A DNA stretch of 55,581 bases from Bacillota bacterium (GTDB lineage Bacteria; Bacillota; Clostridia; Christensenellales; Aristaeellaceae): contig JAEZHK010000095.1 of NCBI GenBank assembly GCA_023416655.1, positions 1 to 55,581 of the forward strand, written 5' to 3'. Position 1 is the stretch's first letter. Every line of letters starts with the position of its first letter. Below, piece after piece: positions 16,744 through 24,381 of the stretch. The notes beneath the pieces were generated by a model. The model was given only the letters and a program-made list of their open reading frames with translations. It searched no databases and was not told the DNA's origin. The translations under genes were made by a program, and so were the position numbers.

Positions 16744-18298
16744 AAAAAGTATCCTCGCTCAATCCCAAAACTTTCAGCTCGTGATCAATACCTGTCACAT
16801 AGTAGTCGCGATATATTTGTGGCGTGGATGCAAATAAACGCTTTATTCTATCGGCGTCATCTTTCTTATCGCATACCCCTACGCAGACATACCCTACGGC
16901 GGATGATGAGGTGTTTGACATGGCGGTTAATGTCTTAACTATCTTGTTTAGAATTTCTTCGTTAAAAACATTTGATCCATCTAATGCAAAAAAGCCTTGT
17001 TTGAAATCGAATAATGATTGTTCGGTTCTTGACTGCATCAATAGCGACTCAAATTCTGTAACAGAGTTATATTTTCCGGGATCGTTAGTGTTGTCAATAA
17101 ATGCGTGAGATATAATTCCACAAACTGAATTTATGTTTGTCTTTCTGTTGTCGCTACTCCAATTACCGCCGTCAGTAATATTTATATGCGAAGCAATTCC
17201 TTTGAGCGATTCAATTAATTTTGGGTAAGAACTTACCTTCTTATTCTCAACGTGAATCATGCAGTATAGTGCAATAAAGATAATCTGGAAATACCTCGGC
17301 ATCCTTTGGATTGGGGAAGAGAAAACTAACTCAGCAAATGTGCATTCTGCTATCGTCAGAATCCTTCGGAGCTCGTCATATGTACGGATGAAATGCTGGC
17401 GAAGCGAGTCCATGTCCCTGGTTTTTATTAGTGCATTAAATTCAGCTGTTCGCGGGGTATCTTTTAAACCGTAGAACTCATCTAGCACTGACTGGCTAGT
17501 AGGTGGTACGTTGTTCTTGTCTTTGCAGCAATAAATCATGACGGCAAGAATTTCAGCCACAATTTCCTCGTCACGAGATTCTCGTACCATATCTCTAGTA
17601 ATTATATTGTTCTTGATCCAAAAAATAGTTTCAATTGGTATTCCGTAGTCTAATCCGGAATTCGTAATGCTAATTTTTTTCATCTCGTTCAACAAAAGAG
17701 TGTCTTTGACGCTAACGTCAGATCGTATTTGATTCGATAACAAACGAACGTTGTTTGCAAATTCGCCAAGAGTACCTGCGGACCGAAGTTCTTGGCGAGA
17801 TAAATGCCGACCATAACTGTTAATGCGGATAAATAATTCGTCAATTGAATTTTTGCTTGAGTATGGGAAAATTGAAAGCGGCAAAATATAGCTTGCAATC
17901 TGTTCGCAGCTACGTCTCTCCAATTTAGGCTCCTTTTGTGCTATGTCTCCATTGTCTTTCGCGGATTTCGACTCAACCATTGTATCTAAATCGAAATACT
18001 TTCCATCGACCTCAAATTCATTTTCAATAAACGCTACTATAGCGTTGAGTCTTTGCATTCCATCAATCAACTCGAACATGTCACTTCCGACGTTAGATTG
18101 CATTTCTGACAAGAGAATTAGCGGGATAGGATAGTTCTTTATTATAGAATCTATCAACGCCTTTTTCTCTTCAAGCGTCCAGATTAGCTTGCGCTGATAT
18201 CTCCTGTTAACAAGGAAACGGTTGCTTTTGTAAAAATTGTATATGCGCTGAATACTTTCGCTCCGGATCACTAGATCTTTTGATGCTATATGATTCAT
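16628..18298 (-). CDS. DUF262 (GmrS-like) protein fused to an AlbA_2-type domain, frameshifted
   Basis: 556 residues as read. The N-terminal DUF262 domain (about 20-190) shows YQRKLIWTLEEKKALIDSI, IPLILL and ELIDGMQRLNAI, the ParB/Srx-like motifs of GmrSD-type nucleases (usually DGQQR; Met replaces Gln). A helical middle follows. From about 440 (SRTEQSLFDFKQGF, AVGYVCVGVCD) an AlbA_2/Schlafen-type domain begins, and the frame is lost after EDTFF at the T7 run; residues after about 508 are then nonsense. ATG 18298 follows GGAGGTG. AT-rich codon use contrasts sharply with all neighbours, so it was probably acquired. DUF262 proteins include anti-phage enzymes; a defence role is inference. Confidence 0.75.
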   Translation of the reverse strand: MNHIASKDLVIRSESIQRIYNFYKSNRFLVNRRYQRKLIWTLEEKKALIDSIIKNYPIPLILLSEMQSNVGSDMFELIDGMQRLNAIVAFIENEFEVDGKYFDLDTMVESKSAKDNGDIAQKEPKLERRSCEQIASYILPLSIFPYSSKNSIDELFIRINSYGRHLSRQELRSAGTLGEFANNVRLLSNQIRSDVSVKDTLLLNEMKKISITNSGLDYGIPIETIFWIKNNIITRDMVRESRDEEIVAEILAVMIYCCKDKNNVPPTSQSVLDEFYGLKDTPRTAEFNALIKTRDMDSLRQHFIRTYDELRRILTIAECTFAELVFSSPIQRMPRYFQIIFIALYCMIHVENKKVSSYPKLIESLKGIASHINITDGGNWSSDNRKTNINSVCGIISHAFIDNTNDPGKYNSVTEFESLLMQSRTEQSLFDFKQGFFALDGSNVFNEEILNKIVKTLTAMSNTSSSAVGYVCVGVCDKKDDADRIKRLFASTPQIYRDYYVTGIDHELKVLGLSEDTFFAANYSEGRKTTNSTRSYEQYMLEFKMHFISRQRSICV

Positions 18299-18585
18299 TC
18301 CTTAGCACCTCCACGGAATTACATGTGTAGTATAAAACAAAATTCACCCCAAAGCAACCGTTATTTGTTAAATTATTAATTTAAAGTACGCCGACGAATT
18401 TTATTAGGTAAGGGGCAATACTCTTGCCATTGCTAGTATTGGCTCGAGCATTTTCACAAGAGCCTGAAGGCGCTTAGACTGCTAGCGGCGTAGTGACGGA
18501 TAGCGAAGTTTTGAATAATGGTTAAGTCAGACTAACCTTGTGCGTTGGCGGAAGACTGAATCCTAAGTGTAACAAGGAAGCATAC
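18299..18585. other. AT-rich spacer between the DUF262 gene and the tRNA terminator
   Basis: Holds the DUF262 promoter (18329-18357). The remainder has no convincing ORF, hairpin or repeat. I looked here and around 16.4 kb for a copy of the tRNA-Leu 3' end that would mark an integration site and found none. Confidence 0.5.
18329..18357 (-). promoter_or_regulatory. Promoter of the DUF262 gene
   Basis: On the minus strand TTGCTT (complement of 18352-18357), a 17-base spacer and TATACT (complement of 18329-18334). Confidence 0.7.
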
Positions 18586-18610
18586 AAAAAAGCCCACCAA
18601 TCGGCGAGCT
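18586..18610 (-). terminator. Terminator of tRNA-Leu
   Basis: On the minus strand AGCTCGCC, loop GATT, GGTGGGCT (8 bp with two wobble pairs), then six T. Confidence 0.75.
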
Positions 18611-18637
18611 TCTTTGGGACCAACCAATGTCGGTTCA

Positions 18638-18723
18638 TGGTGCCGGAAGCGGGACTTGAACCCGCACGATGTCTCCATCAACGGATTTTGAGTCCGTCAC
18701 GTCTGCCATTCCATCATTCCGGC
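18638..18723 (-). tRNA. tRNA-Leu (anticodon CAA)
   Basis: 86 nucleotides including an encoded CCA end. Acceptor arms GCCGGAA and TTCCGGC pair over 7 bp. The anticodon loop CTCAAAA gives CAA, decoding UUG. A long variable arm between the anticodon and T arms marks a class II tRNA, and the T arm is GCGGGTTCAAGTCCCGC. Its 3' end faces the AT-rich DUF262 patch. Confidence 0.96.
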
Positions 18724-18737
18724 GAGATGCGGGTTTT

Positions 18738-18766
18738 ATTATAGATGATTATGGGGTAAAAAGCAA
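18738..18766 (-). promoter_or_regulatory. Promoter of tRNA-Leu
   Basis: On the minus strand TTGCTT (complement of 18761-18766), a 17-base spacer and TATAAT (complement of 18738-18743), 14 bases before the tRNA 5' end. Confidence 0.75.
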
Positions 18767-19033
18767 GTAGAGCGGCGAAATTTCCCAGCGGCGGAGAATT
18801 TCCGTTCGGCGGATGGCGATAAAACCCGCCGGGAAGGATAAGTCTTTCCATCAACGGGAGACGCGGACGCCGACTCAATATGCCGGACGTGGGCGCGCGG
18901 TTCATCCGGAGCAGGCTGAATCCAGGGCTCGGGGGCGGGTCAGATAGAATTTTTCGTCAGCCTGCCAAAATCGTGCAACCTCGTGTAAACGGGTGCGTCC
19001 AAAGAAGGACCGGTTGAAAAATGTCGGCCGCAT
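18767..19033. other. Intergenic stretch without recognised features
   Basis: Between the tRNA promoter and the next ECF promoter. It is GC-rich, with short imperfect inverted repeats (for example around TTTCCCAGCGGCGGAGAATTT) but no convincing ORF, terminator or repeat copy. Confidence 0.4.
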
Positions 19034-19062
19034 TTGGTTTTTTAACGCGTCATGTGTATAAT
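19034..19062 (+). promoter_or_regulatory. Promoter of the second ECF sigma operon
   Basis: TTGGTT (19034-19039), a 17-base spacer and TATAAT (19057-19062): a SigA-type promoter rather than an ECF one. Confidence 0.7.
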
Positions 19063-19087
19063 AGCAGGTGGAAGTGAGGTGATCGGC

Positions 19088-19672
19088 TTGCAGAATGGGC
19101 CCGATGAGCGCGAACTCGTCCACAGGGCATCGCAAGGCGATGAAGCCGCGTTTGAACTGCTGATGCGCGCGCATGAAAGCCGCATGTACGCGGTTTCGCT
19201 TCGGATGTGCGGAAACCGCGAGGATGCGCAGGACTGCCTCCAGGAAGCCATGCTGCGAATCTACCGCGCCATGTCCAATTTTAAAGGACAATCCTCCTTT
19301 GCCACCTGGACGTACCGGATCACGATGAATACGTGCCTGGACGAGCTGAGGCGGCGCAAGCTCCGCACCGCGACGAGCCTGGATGTGCTCCTGGACACCG
19401 GCTGGTCGCCCACCGACGAAGGGGAGACCCCGGAGCAGCACTCCATCGCCTCGGAGCAGCGGCGCATGCTGGAAAAGGCGATCGCGGACCTGCCGGAGGA
19501 CATGCGCGCCGCCATCGTGCTTAGGGACGTGCAGGGCTTCAGCTACGATGAGATTGCCAGGATGCTGGAGGCCAACGTGGGCACGATCAAATCCCGCATC
19601 AGCCGGGGCCGGGAAAAACTCCGGGAAGTGCTGGTCAGGCAACCGGAACTTTTTGGCCGGTATCCGGTCTAA
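19088..19672 (+). CDS. ECF-type RNA polymerase sigma factor (RpoE-like)
   Basis: A 194-residue sigma factor. Region 2: LVHRASQGDEAAFELLMRAH, DAQDCLQEAMLRIYRAM, FATWTYRITMNTCLDELRRRK. Region 4: IADLPEDMRAAIVLRDVQGF, then YDEIARMLEANVGTIKSRIS. The start is taken as TTG 19088, 7 bases after GAGGTG; the upstream ATG at 19052 would overlap the -10 element. It lies 22 bases before its anti-sigma gene, with which it forms an operon. Confidence 0.92.
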   Translation: MQNGPDERELVHRASQGDEAAFELLMRAHESRMYAVSLRMCGNREDAQDCLQEAMLRIYRAMSNFKGQSSFATWTYRITMNTCLDELRRRKLRTATSLDVLLDTGWSPTDEGETPEQHSIASEQRRMLEKAIADLPEDMRAAIVLRDVQGFSYDEIARMLEANVGTIKSRISRGREKLREVLVRQPELFGRYPV

Positions 19673-19694
19673 CTGGCGGAGAGGAGGGGAGCAC

Positions 19695-20921
19695 ATGAAC
19701 GAAAAAGACAACTGCCGCTGGTTTGATTCAAACCTCAACGCGTATCTGGACGGCGAGCTCGACCGGGAAGCGCGCGAGAGGATGAACGAGCACGCGCGGT
19801 CCTGCCCCGAGTGCGGGCAGAAGCTGGAGACTACAACGCGGCTTCTGACCATGTGCGCCGAGCTTGACGAAGGCCTGAGCGTGCCGCTGGCGGCGCAGTC
19901 CGCCTGGCGCAAAGCCGTGCGGGCGGAAGCGCAGGGGCGCACAAAGGCGCGAAACGTCGGCGCATGGACCCGCGGCATGGGCTGGATCGCGGCGGCGTTG
20001 ACGCTGCTCACGGTCTCCACGGCTGTGTTCAACCGGGGCGTCACGGTTCCCCCCGATCAATTAACCAACGACTTTGCTCGGGCCCCGGCGAGCGCGGATT
20101 ACGCCGCGCCGGAGTATGGGATGATCCCCGGTGAAAACGCGGCGGGCAGCAAAATCAGCCTCAAGACCGACGGGGCGATGGACCAGGTCCAGCAGGTGAT
20201 CGACGATTCGTCCGCCCAGCGGCCCAAGGTGATCCTCCGCTCAGCCAGCCGCAGCATCGAAACCACCGCCTACGAAACCGACAGCCAGAGCGTGGATAAC
20301 CTGGTGGGCGAGTACGAGGGCTATTACGAATCGGACAGCCAGAGCGGCCAGCCCCTTCAGCCGGGCGGGAGCGCGGGGCGCCAGCGAGACATGGTCATCC
20401 GCGTGCCAAGCGCGCAGCTGGACGAGTTTTTGACCGGACTGGACGTGATCGGAAACGCCGTCTACAAAAACCAGAGCGCCGAGGACGTATCCAGCCAGTA
20501 CTACGACGCCGACGTGCGGCTGGACGCGCTCAAAACCCAGCGCGACCAGATCAATAAGCTCATGGCTTCCGCAACGGACCTCACCGCCATCGCCGACCTC
20601 TCCGACAGGTTCTACAACCTGCAGGCCGAGATCGACTCGCTGGAAGGCCGCATCCGCGGCTGGGACAGCCAGGCGGACGATTCGCTGGTCACGGTCTCGA
20701 TGACCGAGGTGCCCGTGCGCGACCAGATGCAGCCCTTGGGCAACACGCTCGCCGAGCGCATCCGCACCGGATTCTTCGACTCCGTCAACTGGCTCAGCGG
20801 CTTTTTACAGGATATGGCCGTGATGCTGGCTGCGTTCGCGCCGGTACTCGTGGTCCTGATCCCGCTGATCGTGCTGATCCTGGTGATCATCAAGGTGGTC
20901 CGCGCCCGAAAGCGCAAATAA
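19695..20921 (+). CDS. Zinc-finger anti-sigma factor with DUF4349 domain
   Basis: A 408-residue membrane protein. Residues 1-45 are a zf-HC2 anti-sigma finger (His in NEHARSCPECG plus its CxxC). A first hydrophobic segment lies near 98-115 (GWIAAALTLLTVSTAVF). Residues 180-360 match the DUF4349 layout: MVIRVPSAQLDEFLTGL, a YYDADVRLDALKTQRDQI coiled coil and a VSMTEVPV strand. A strong C-terminal helix (LVVLIPLIVLILVIIKVV) ends in a basic tail. The protein should bind the upstream sigma factor and sense the envelope through the outer domain. ATG 19695 follows GGAGGGGAGC. Fusion of the finger to DUF4349 is less common than DUF4349 alone. Confidence 0.85.
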   Translation: MNEKDNCRWFDSNLNAYLDGELDREARERMNEHARSCPECGQKLETTTRLLTMCAELDEGLSVPLAAQSAWRKAVRAEAQGRTKARNVGAWTRGMGWIAAALTLLTVSTAVFNRGVTVPPDQLTNDFARAPASADYAAPEYGMIPGENAAGSKISLKTDGAMDQVQQVIDDSSAQRPKVILRSASRSIETTAYETDSQSVDNLVGEYEGYYESDSQSGQPLQPGGSAGRQRDMVIRVPSAQLDEFLTGLDVIGNAVYKNQSAEDVSSQYYDADVRLDALKTQRDQINKLMASATDLTAIADLSDRFYNLQAEIDSLEGRIRGWDSQADDSLVTVSMTEVPVRDQMQPLGNTLAERIRTGFFDSVNWLSGFLQDMAVMLAAFAPVLVVLIPLIVLILVIIKVVRARKRK

Positions 20922-20933
20922 ATCGTTCCCCTG

Positions 20934-20965
20934 TGGCGCATGCAATTTCGCCATGCGCCATTTTT
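20934..20965 (+). terminator. Terminator of the second ECF operon
   Basis: TGGCGCATG/CATGCGCCA, a perfect 9-bp stem, followed by five T. Confidence 0.8.
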
Positions 20966-20998
20966 ATACCCCAAAACAGGTAAAAAGGAGTGATTTCT

Positions 20999-21709
20999 GT
21001 GAAATTCTGGAAGATTCTGACCCTGGTTCTGGCTCTGACCCTGACGCTTATGCCCTTCTCCGCACTGGCCGAGGGCGGCCCTGAGGTGACCGCGAGCGGC
21101 ACCGGCATCGTCACCCTGAAGCCCGATACCGCCACCATCATCCTGGGCGTCAGCGAGGCGGCCAAGGGTGCGGTGCAGGCTCAGTCCACCGTCAACAAGA
21201 AGATCGAAGCCATTAAGAAGGCGCTCATCAAGGCGGGCGCCAAGGAGTCCGACATCTCCATCAGCGACCTCTCCGTCTGGGGCAACTACGACTATTCGGA
21301 CGGCCAGGAACAGAAACTGGTCGGTTACACCGCCTCGCATACGCTGAACATCACGGTCTCCGATATGGAAAAGGTCGGGCCGCTGATCGACGCGTCGCTC
21401 TCCGCCGGGGCCAACCAGCTGCAGGGCGTGACGTTCTCCGTCAAGAACAACGATTCCGCTTATGACAAGGCGCTGAAGCTGGCCGTCGAAAAGGCCCGCG
21501 AGAAGGCCGACGTGATGGCCGCCGCCGCCGGGCTCAAGCTGGGCTCGATCAAGACGCTGACCGAGGGCACCGATTACGGCTACAGCCCCTACGTGAACGC
21601 CAAGTACGCCGATGCCGACATGGGCGAAGGCTCGGTGCCCACCCAGGTCGACACCGGCATGGTAACCGTCAGCGCGACGGTGACCGTGGTCTTTAGCCTC
21701 GAAGGCTAA
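20999..21709 (+). CDS. Secreted SIMPL-domain (DUF541) protein
   Basis: A 236-residue exported protein. The signal peptide is residues 1-24 (LTLVLALTLTLMPFSALAEG). The rest is one SIMPL domain: EVTASGTGIVTLKPDTATI at the start, KIEAIKKALIKAGAKESDI in the middle, and a C-terminal TVSATVTVVFSL strand, the normal size and order. Family members are extracytoplasmic with poorly defined roles (oxidative stress and signalling have been proposed). Start is GTG 20999 with AAAGGAG 7 bases upstream. It sits after the ECF operon terminator, so it is a separate unit. R4 follows the stop at once. Confidence 0.88.
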   Translation: MKFWKILTLVLALTLTLMPFSALAEGGPEVTASGTGIVTLKPDTATIILGVSEAAKGAVQAQSTVNKKIEAIKKALIKAGAKESDISISDLSVWGNYDYSDGQEQKLVGYTASHTLNITVSDMEKVGPLIDASLSAGANQLQGVTFSVKNNDSAYDKALKLAVEKAREKADVMAAAAGLKLGSIKTLTEGTDYGYSPYVNAKYADADMGEGSVPTQVDTGMVTVSATVTVVFSLEG

Positions 21710-21711
21710 AG

Positions 21712-21890
21712 GCGATGAAAATCCGCTGCGCGGCTTTCCATCGCGATGAGAAGACTGCGCGAGCCTGAAACGCCCGCGGGCGTCCCGGGCGGCTCACTGA
21801 CATAATGTATTATTTCATCCACCAGTGTGCGCACTGGTGGATGAAATACGTTCCCGGCGCGCAGGTCGCCGGGAACGGTGAGAACCTGAA
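21712..21890 (+). repeat. Four-hairpin dispersed repeat, copy R4
   Basis: H1 21713-21743 (CGATGAAAA with CATCG end), H2 about 21759-21797 with changed inner arms (ACGCC/GGCGT in place of AATCC/GGATT), H3 21811-21848 (perfect 17 bp, loop TGCG), H4 21849-21877 (CGTTCCCGGCG/CGCCGGGAACG). It starts 3 bases after the SIMPL stop. Confidence 0.9.
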
Positions 21891-21922
21891 TTGGGTTTCC
21901 GGGGTTTTGGAGACGATGAGCG

Positions 21923-22213
21923 TTACATGGTCAGCTTCCTTGTATTCTCCGCGATCTCGCTGACCTTCGCGATCAGCTCGCCGAACCCGTACAGCGCCCA
22001 GGAGGACACCCACGAGACCAGCGTACCCGCGATCACGATCCCGACGGCGGTCAGGATGGACATGAGGCTGATCCCCTGGCCTGCCATGCCGATGGTTGGC
22101 GCGCGGTTGATCATGACGAGTTGCGCGATCGCCGCCCCCACGGACGCGACGATACCCAGCCACGCCCAGACCTTTGCGAGCAGCTTGATCTTCCCGCCGA
22201 TATTGGTGTACAT
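21923..22213 (-). CDS. Small two-helix membrane protein, paralogue of 23194-23454
   Basis: 96 residues with a MYTNIGGKIKLLAKVWAWLG start, a first hydrophobic segment (about 13-40) and a second (about 55-80, LMSILTAVGIVIAGTLVSWV), then YGFGELIAKVSE. The start and the W-S-x-x-L-Y/L-G-x-G ending match the gene at 23194. Small proteins of this pattern are widespread in Clostridia with unknown function. ATG 22213 follows GGGGAGGGG. It is convergent with the SIMPL gene, across R4. Confidence 0.7.
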   Translation of the reverse strand: MYTNIGGKIKLLAKVWAWLGIVASVGAAIAQLVMINRAPTIGMAGQGISLMSILTAVGIVIAGTLVSWVSSWALYGFGELIAKVSEIAENTRKLTM

Positions 22214-22452
22214 GGAACCCCTCCCCATCCATTGTAGTGAATCGTCGTTAAGGATATCGTACCGGGGCGGGGATTCCATGTCAAGATCTTTGGCTAAACG
22301 CATGCATGATGCTGCAATGATTGCATTTGCCGGCGGCGGGGGCGGCCTACCGTTAAAGTTCTTCGAATTGTCAGTATGCATGACCGGGTCGTGTGAATTC
22401 CACAAATATGTGGGTATACATGAGGCATCACTGGAAGGACTGGAGGAATTCT

Positions 22453-23115
22453 ATGAAGAAGAAACTGATGGCGATTCTGGTCGTGGTGGCCTTTGTGCTG
22501 ACGGTTGCCCAGGTGCATTCTGTGGTCACATCCAGCGCGGCCGCGCAGGCTTTGAAGGCGAAGGCTACGGTGGACGTCGTTTCGAAGGCGACGAAGAAGA
22601 CCAAGAAAAAGAAGAAATCCACGAGCGCGAGCAAGAAAAAGGCGAACCCGACGCCGCAGCCGACCATGGACATGAGTGCAATGCCCATGACACCGGTGGA
22701 CAATCTGACGCAGGCCGAAAACCCCATGTATCCCGTGGGCGCTGCGGTGGTCATCAACACCGACCACATGCCTGGTATGATGGACGCGAAGGGAACCATA
22801 TCCGGCGCTTTCGATACCACGCTGTACGCGGTGGACTACACCGACATGCATGGTATGGACGTCTCAAACCACCGCTGGGTGATCTCGGAAGAGATCGAAG
22901 GCAGCGCCGATAAGACTTTTCAAGTCGGCGACACGGTGACGCTGGGCCGGGGCCACATGGAGTCCATGGGCGGCGACGGGCAGAGCGCGGTCATCGTGCA
23001 GGTGGTTCAGGGCCCGGCTTACATGGTGGATTACGACCCGACCGATGGCAGCGCCCGGGTGGTCAACCACCAGTGGGTCGCGGAGTTTGAACTGAAGCGC
23101 GACGAAGCTGCCTAA
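22453..23115 (+). CDS. Secreted YdhK-like protein (DUF1541 tandem)
   Basis: A 220-residue exported protein: signal peptide 1-32, a lysine-rich low-complexity linker (about 45-70), a proline/methionine stretch, then two DUF1541-type repeats. Repeat 1: DHMPGMMDAKGTISGAFDTT followed by NHRWVISEEI. Repeat 2: GHMESMGGDGQSAVI, AYMVDYDPTDGS, NHQWVAEFEL. The repeats are rich in His/Met. Homologues are surface proteins or lipoproteins of unknown role; copper handling is sometimes suggested by context. No lipobox is visible. ATG 22453 follows GGAGGAA. Confidence 0.82.
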   Translation: MKKKLMAILVVVAFVLTVAQVHSVVTSSAAAQALKAKATVDVVSKATKKTKKKKKSTSASKKKANPTPQPTMDMSAMPMTPVDNLTQAENPMYPVGAAVVINTDHMPGMMDAKGTISGAFDTTLYAVDYTDMHGMDVSNHRWVISEEIEGSADKTFQVGDTVTLGRGHMESMGGDGQSAVIVQVVQGPAYMVDYDPTDGSARVVNHQWVAEFELKRDEAA

Positions 23116-23137
23116 ATCCTTGGGGGTTTCAATACGC

Positions 23138-23173
23138 CGGCGCGACGGGCATACGCCCATCGCGCCGATTTTT
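23138..23173 (+). terminator. Terminator of the DUF1541 gene
   Basis: CGGCGCGA-C-GGGC/GCCC-A-TCGCGCCG stem followed by ATTTTTA. Confidence 0.78.
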
Positions 23174-23193
23174 ATGATGGAAAACGCGCGGGT

Positions 23194-23454
23194 TCAGCGC
23201 GGGATGGAGGTTTTGCGGCCGCGCGCGGCGATCTTTTTCAGCAGCAGGCCTAGCCCTCGCAGCGCCAGCGATAGGACCCAGGTGATCAATAGGCCCAGGA
23301 GCAGGTAAACCAGGCCCAAAGCGATGCCCTCGCCCAGGCTGTTTTGGCTGATCGTCGCGATCATCACGATGCCCATGACGACTGAGGTGACGATGCCAAC
23401 CCACACGACGACCTTCGCGAATCCCCTGAACCGCTCGTCGACATTGGTAAACAA
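23194..23454 (-). CDS. Small two-helix membrane protein, paralogue of 21923-22213
   Basis: 86 residues from a TTG start (23454) placed 6 bases after GAGGAGG. It begins MFTNVDERFRGFAKVVVWVG, aligned with MYTNIGGKIKLLAKVWAWLG of its paralogue, and has two hydrophobic segments, the second LGLVYLLLGLLITWVLSLAL. The C-terminus is strongly basic (LLKKIAARGRK). A TATAAT on the minus strand (complement of 23477-23482) could be its -10. The two paralogues flank the DUF1541 gene on the opposite strand. Function unknown. Confidence 0.68.
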   Translation of the reverse strand: MFTNVDERFRGFAKVVVWVGIVTSVVMGIVMIATISQNSLGEGIALGLVYLLLGLLITWVLSLALRGLGLLLKKIAARGRKTSIPR

Positions 23455-23563
23455 AGAAAAACCTCCTCGTCCCCGTATTATACTACATCGAGGCGTCATG
23501 AAATATTTCACATTGATTAAAGATAAACTCAAACTTATAAGGGATATAGCGCTTTAGACAGAG

Positions 23564-23589
23564 AAGCCCCCGTCCTTCGACGGGGGCTT
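23564..23589 (-). terminator. Terminator of the yceD-rpmF operon
   Basis: AAGCCCCCGTC/GACGGGGGCTT, a perfect 11-bp stem with a 4-base loop, ending in TTCTCT on the minus strand; it lies 10 bases past the rpmF stop. Confidence 0.78.
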
Positions 23590-23599
23590 ATTAAGGAAC

Positions 23600-23800
23600 T
23601 TACTTCGCCTGCTTCTTTTCGGGCTCCATGTCGATGACCTTCTGCCCATCGTAGTAGCCGCAGTGCTTGCACACGCGGTGGCTCAGCTTCATCTTCTGGC
23701 AGCGCGGGCACTTGACGATGCCGGGCAGGCTGATCTTCCAGTTGGCGGCGCGGCGGGAGTGCTTGCGCGCCTTTGATGTTTTACCTTTCGGTACGGCCAT
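23600..23800 (-). CDS. rpmF: Ribosomal protein bL32
   Basis: A 66-residue bL32, a component of the large ribosomal subunit. The start MAVPKGKTSKARKHSRRA is diagnostic. It keeps the zinc ribbon: CPRC at about 31-34 and CKHC at about 44-47, so this is the zinc-binding C+ form. The C-terminal tail (EPEKKQAK) is slightly longer than the minimum. It lies 2 bases after the yceD stop, the classical yceD-rpmF pair, and ends at the terminator at 23564. Confidence 0.97.
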   Translation of the reverse strand: MAVPKGKTSKARKHSRRAANWKISLPGIVKCPRCQKMKLSHRVCKHCGYYDGQKVIDMEPEKKQAK

Positions 23801-23802
23801 GA

Positions 23803-24312
23803 TTACACCTCCTCGTCGTCACTGGGTAATAGTTCGATGAGAGCCGCGAAGGGGTTTGCCTTCGGCTCGCCCTTCGGGCAATCGCAGGGCTTTTCGTTGA
23901 GGTTCGCGCCGCAGACCGGGCAGAGGCCCTTGCAGTCCTTCCGGCACAGCATCCGCATCGGCATTTCCAGAAGCAGCGCCTCCCGGGCGGGGCCGGAGAG
24001 GTCGATCTGGTGGCCGTCGAGCAGGCGTTGGTCGGGGCTTTCAGGGTCCGCCTCGCGAACGAACACTTCGTCGAGCTCGGCTTTGAGCGGCTGCGAGACT
24101 TCCCTCAGGCACCTGGCGCAGTGGGCGGTCAAACAGGCGCGCACCGTTCCCCGGACGTCGACCGATTCGCCCGCGCCGGTCATTTCGCCCTTGAGCTGGA
24201 TGTCCGTCAGGCGGACTTCGTCGCTGAGCACGTCCATCGGCTCAAGGGTCAGCGCGCTTTCAAACGGGTAAGCCTGTCCCGGGTTTTTAAGCGCGGCAGA
24301 CACATCGATCAT
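23803..24312 (-). CDS. yceD: YceD/DUF177 family protein
   Basis: 169 residues, the normal size for YceD, linked to large-subunit rRNA accumulation in other bacteria. Seen: CARCLREVSQPL in the middle and the C-terminal cysteine cluster CRKDCKGLCPVCGANLNE, typical of the Gram-positive form, which probably binds zinc. I start at ATG 24312, which has AGGTGAT upstream; a GTG at 24324 has no ribosome-binding site. It is directly upstream of rpmF and driven by a near-consensus promoter. Confidence 0.92.
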   Translation of the reverse strand: MIDVSAALKNPGQAYPFESALTLEPMDVLSDEVRLTDIQLKGEMTGAGESVDVRGTVRACLTAHCARCLREVSQPLKAELDEVFVREADPESPDQRLLDGHQIDLSGPAREALLLEMPMRMLCRKDCKGLCPVCGANLNEKPCDCPKGEPKANPFAALIELLPSDDEEV

Positions 24313-24345
24313 TGGGGCAATCACCTCGCAGGGACTAACCAGCTA

Positions 24346-24374
24346 AGTATATAGCTGGATATGGGATTTGTCAA
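24346..24374 (-). promoter_or_regulatory. Promoter of yceD-rpmF
   Basis: On the minus strand TTGACA (complement of 24369-24374), a 17-base spacer and TATACT (complement of 24346-24351). This is among the strongest promoters in the window, only 8 bases after the ackA stop codon. Confidence 0.85.
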
Positions 24375-24381
24375 ATTATTT

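Noticed and set aside
16390..18723. Classical integrative element at tRNA-Leu
   Set aside because: No integrase, no direct repeat of the tRNA 3' end at the far edge, and only one gene.
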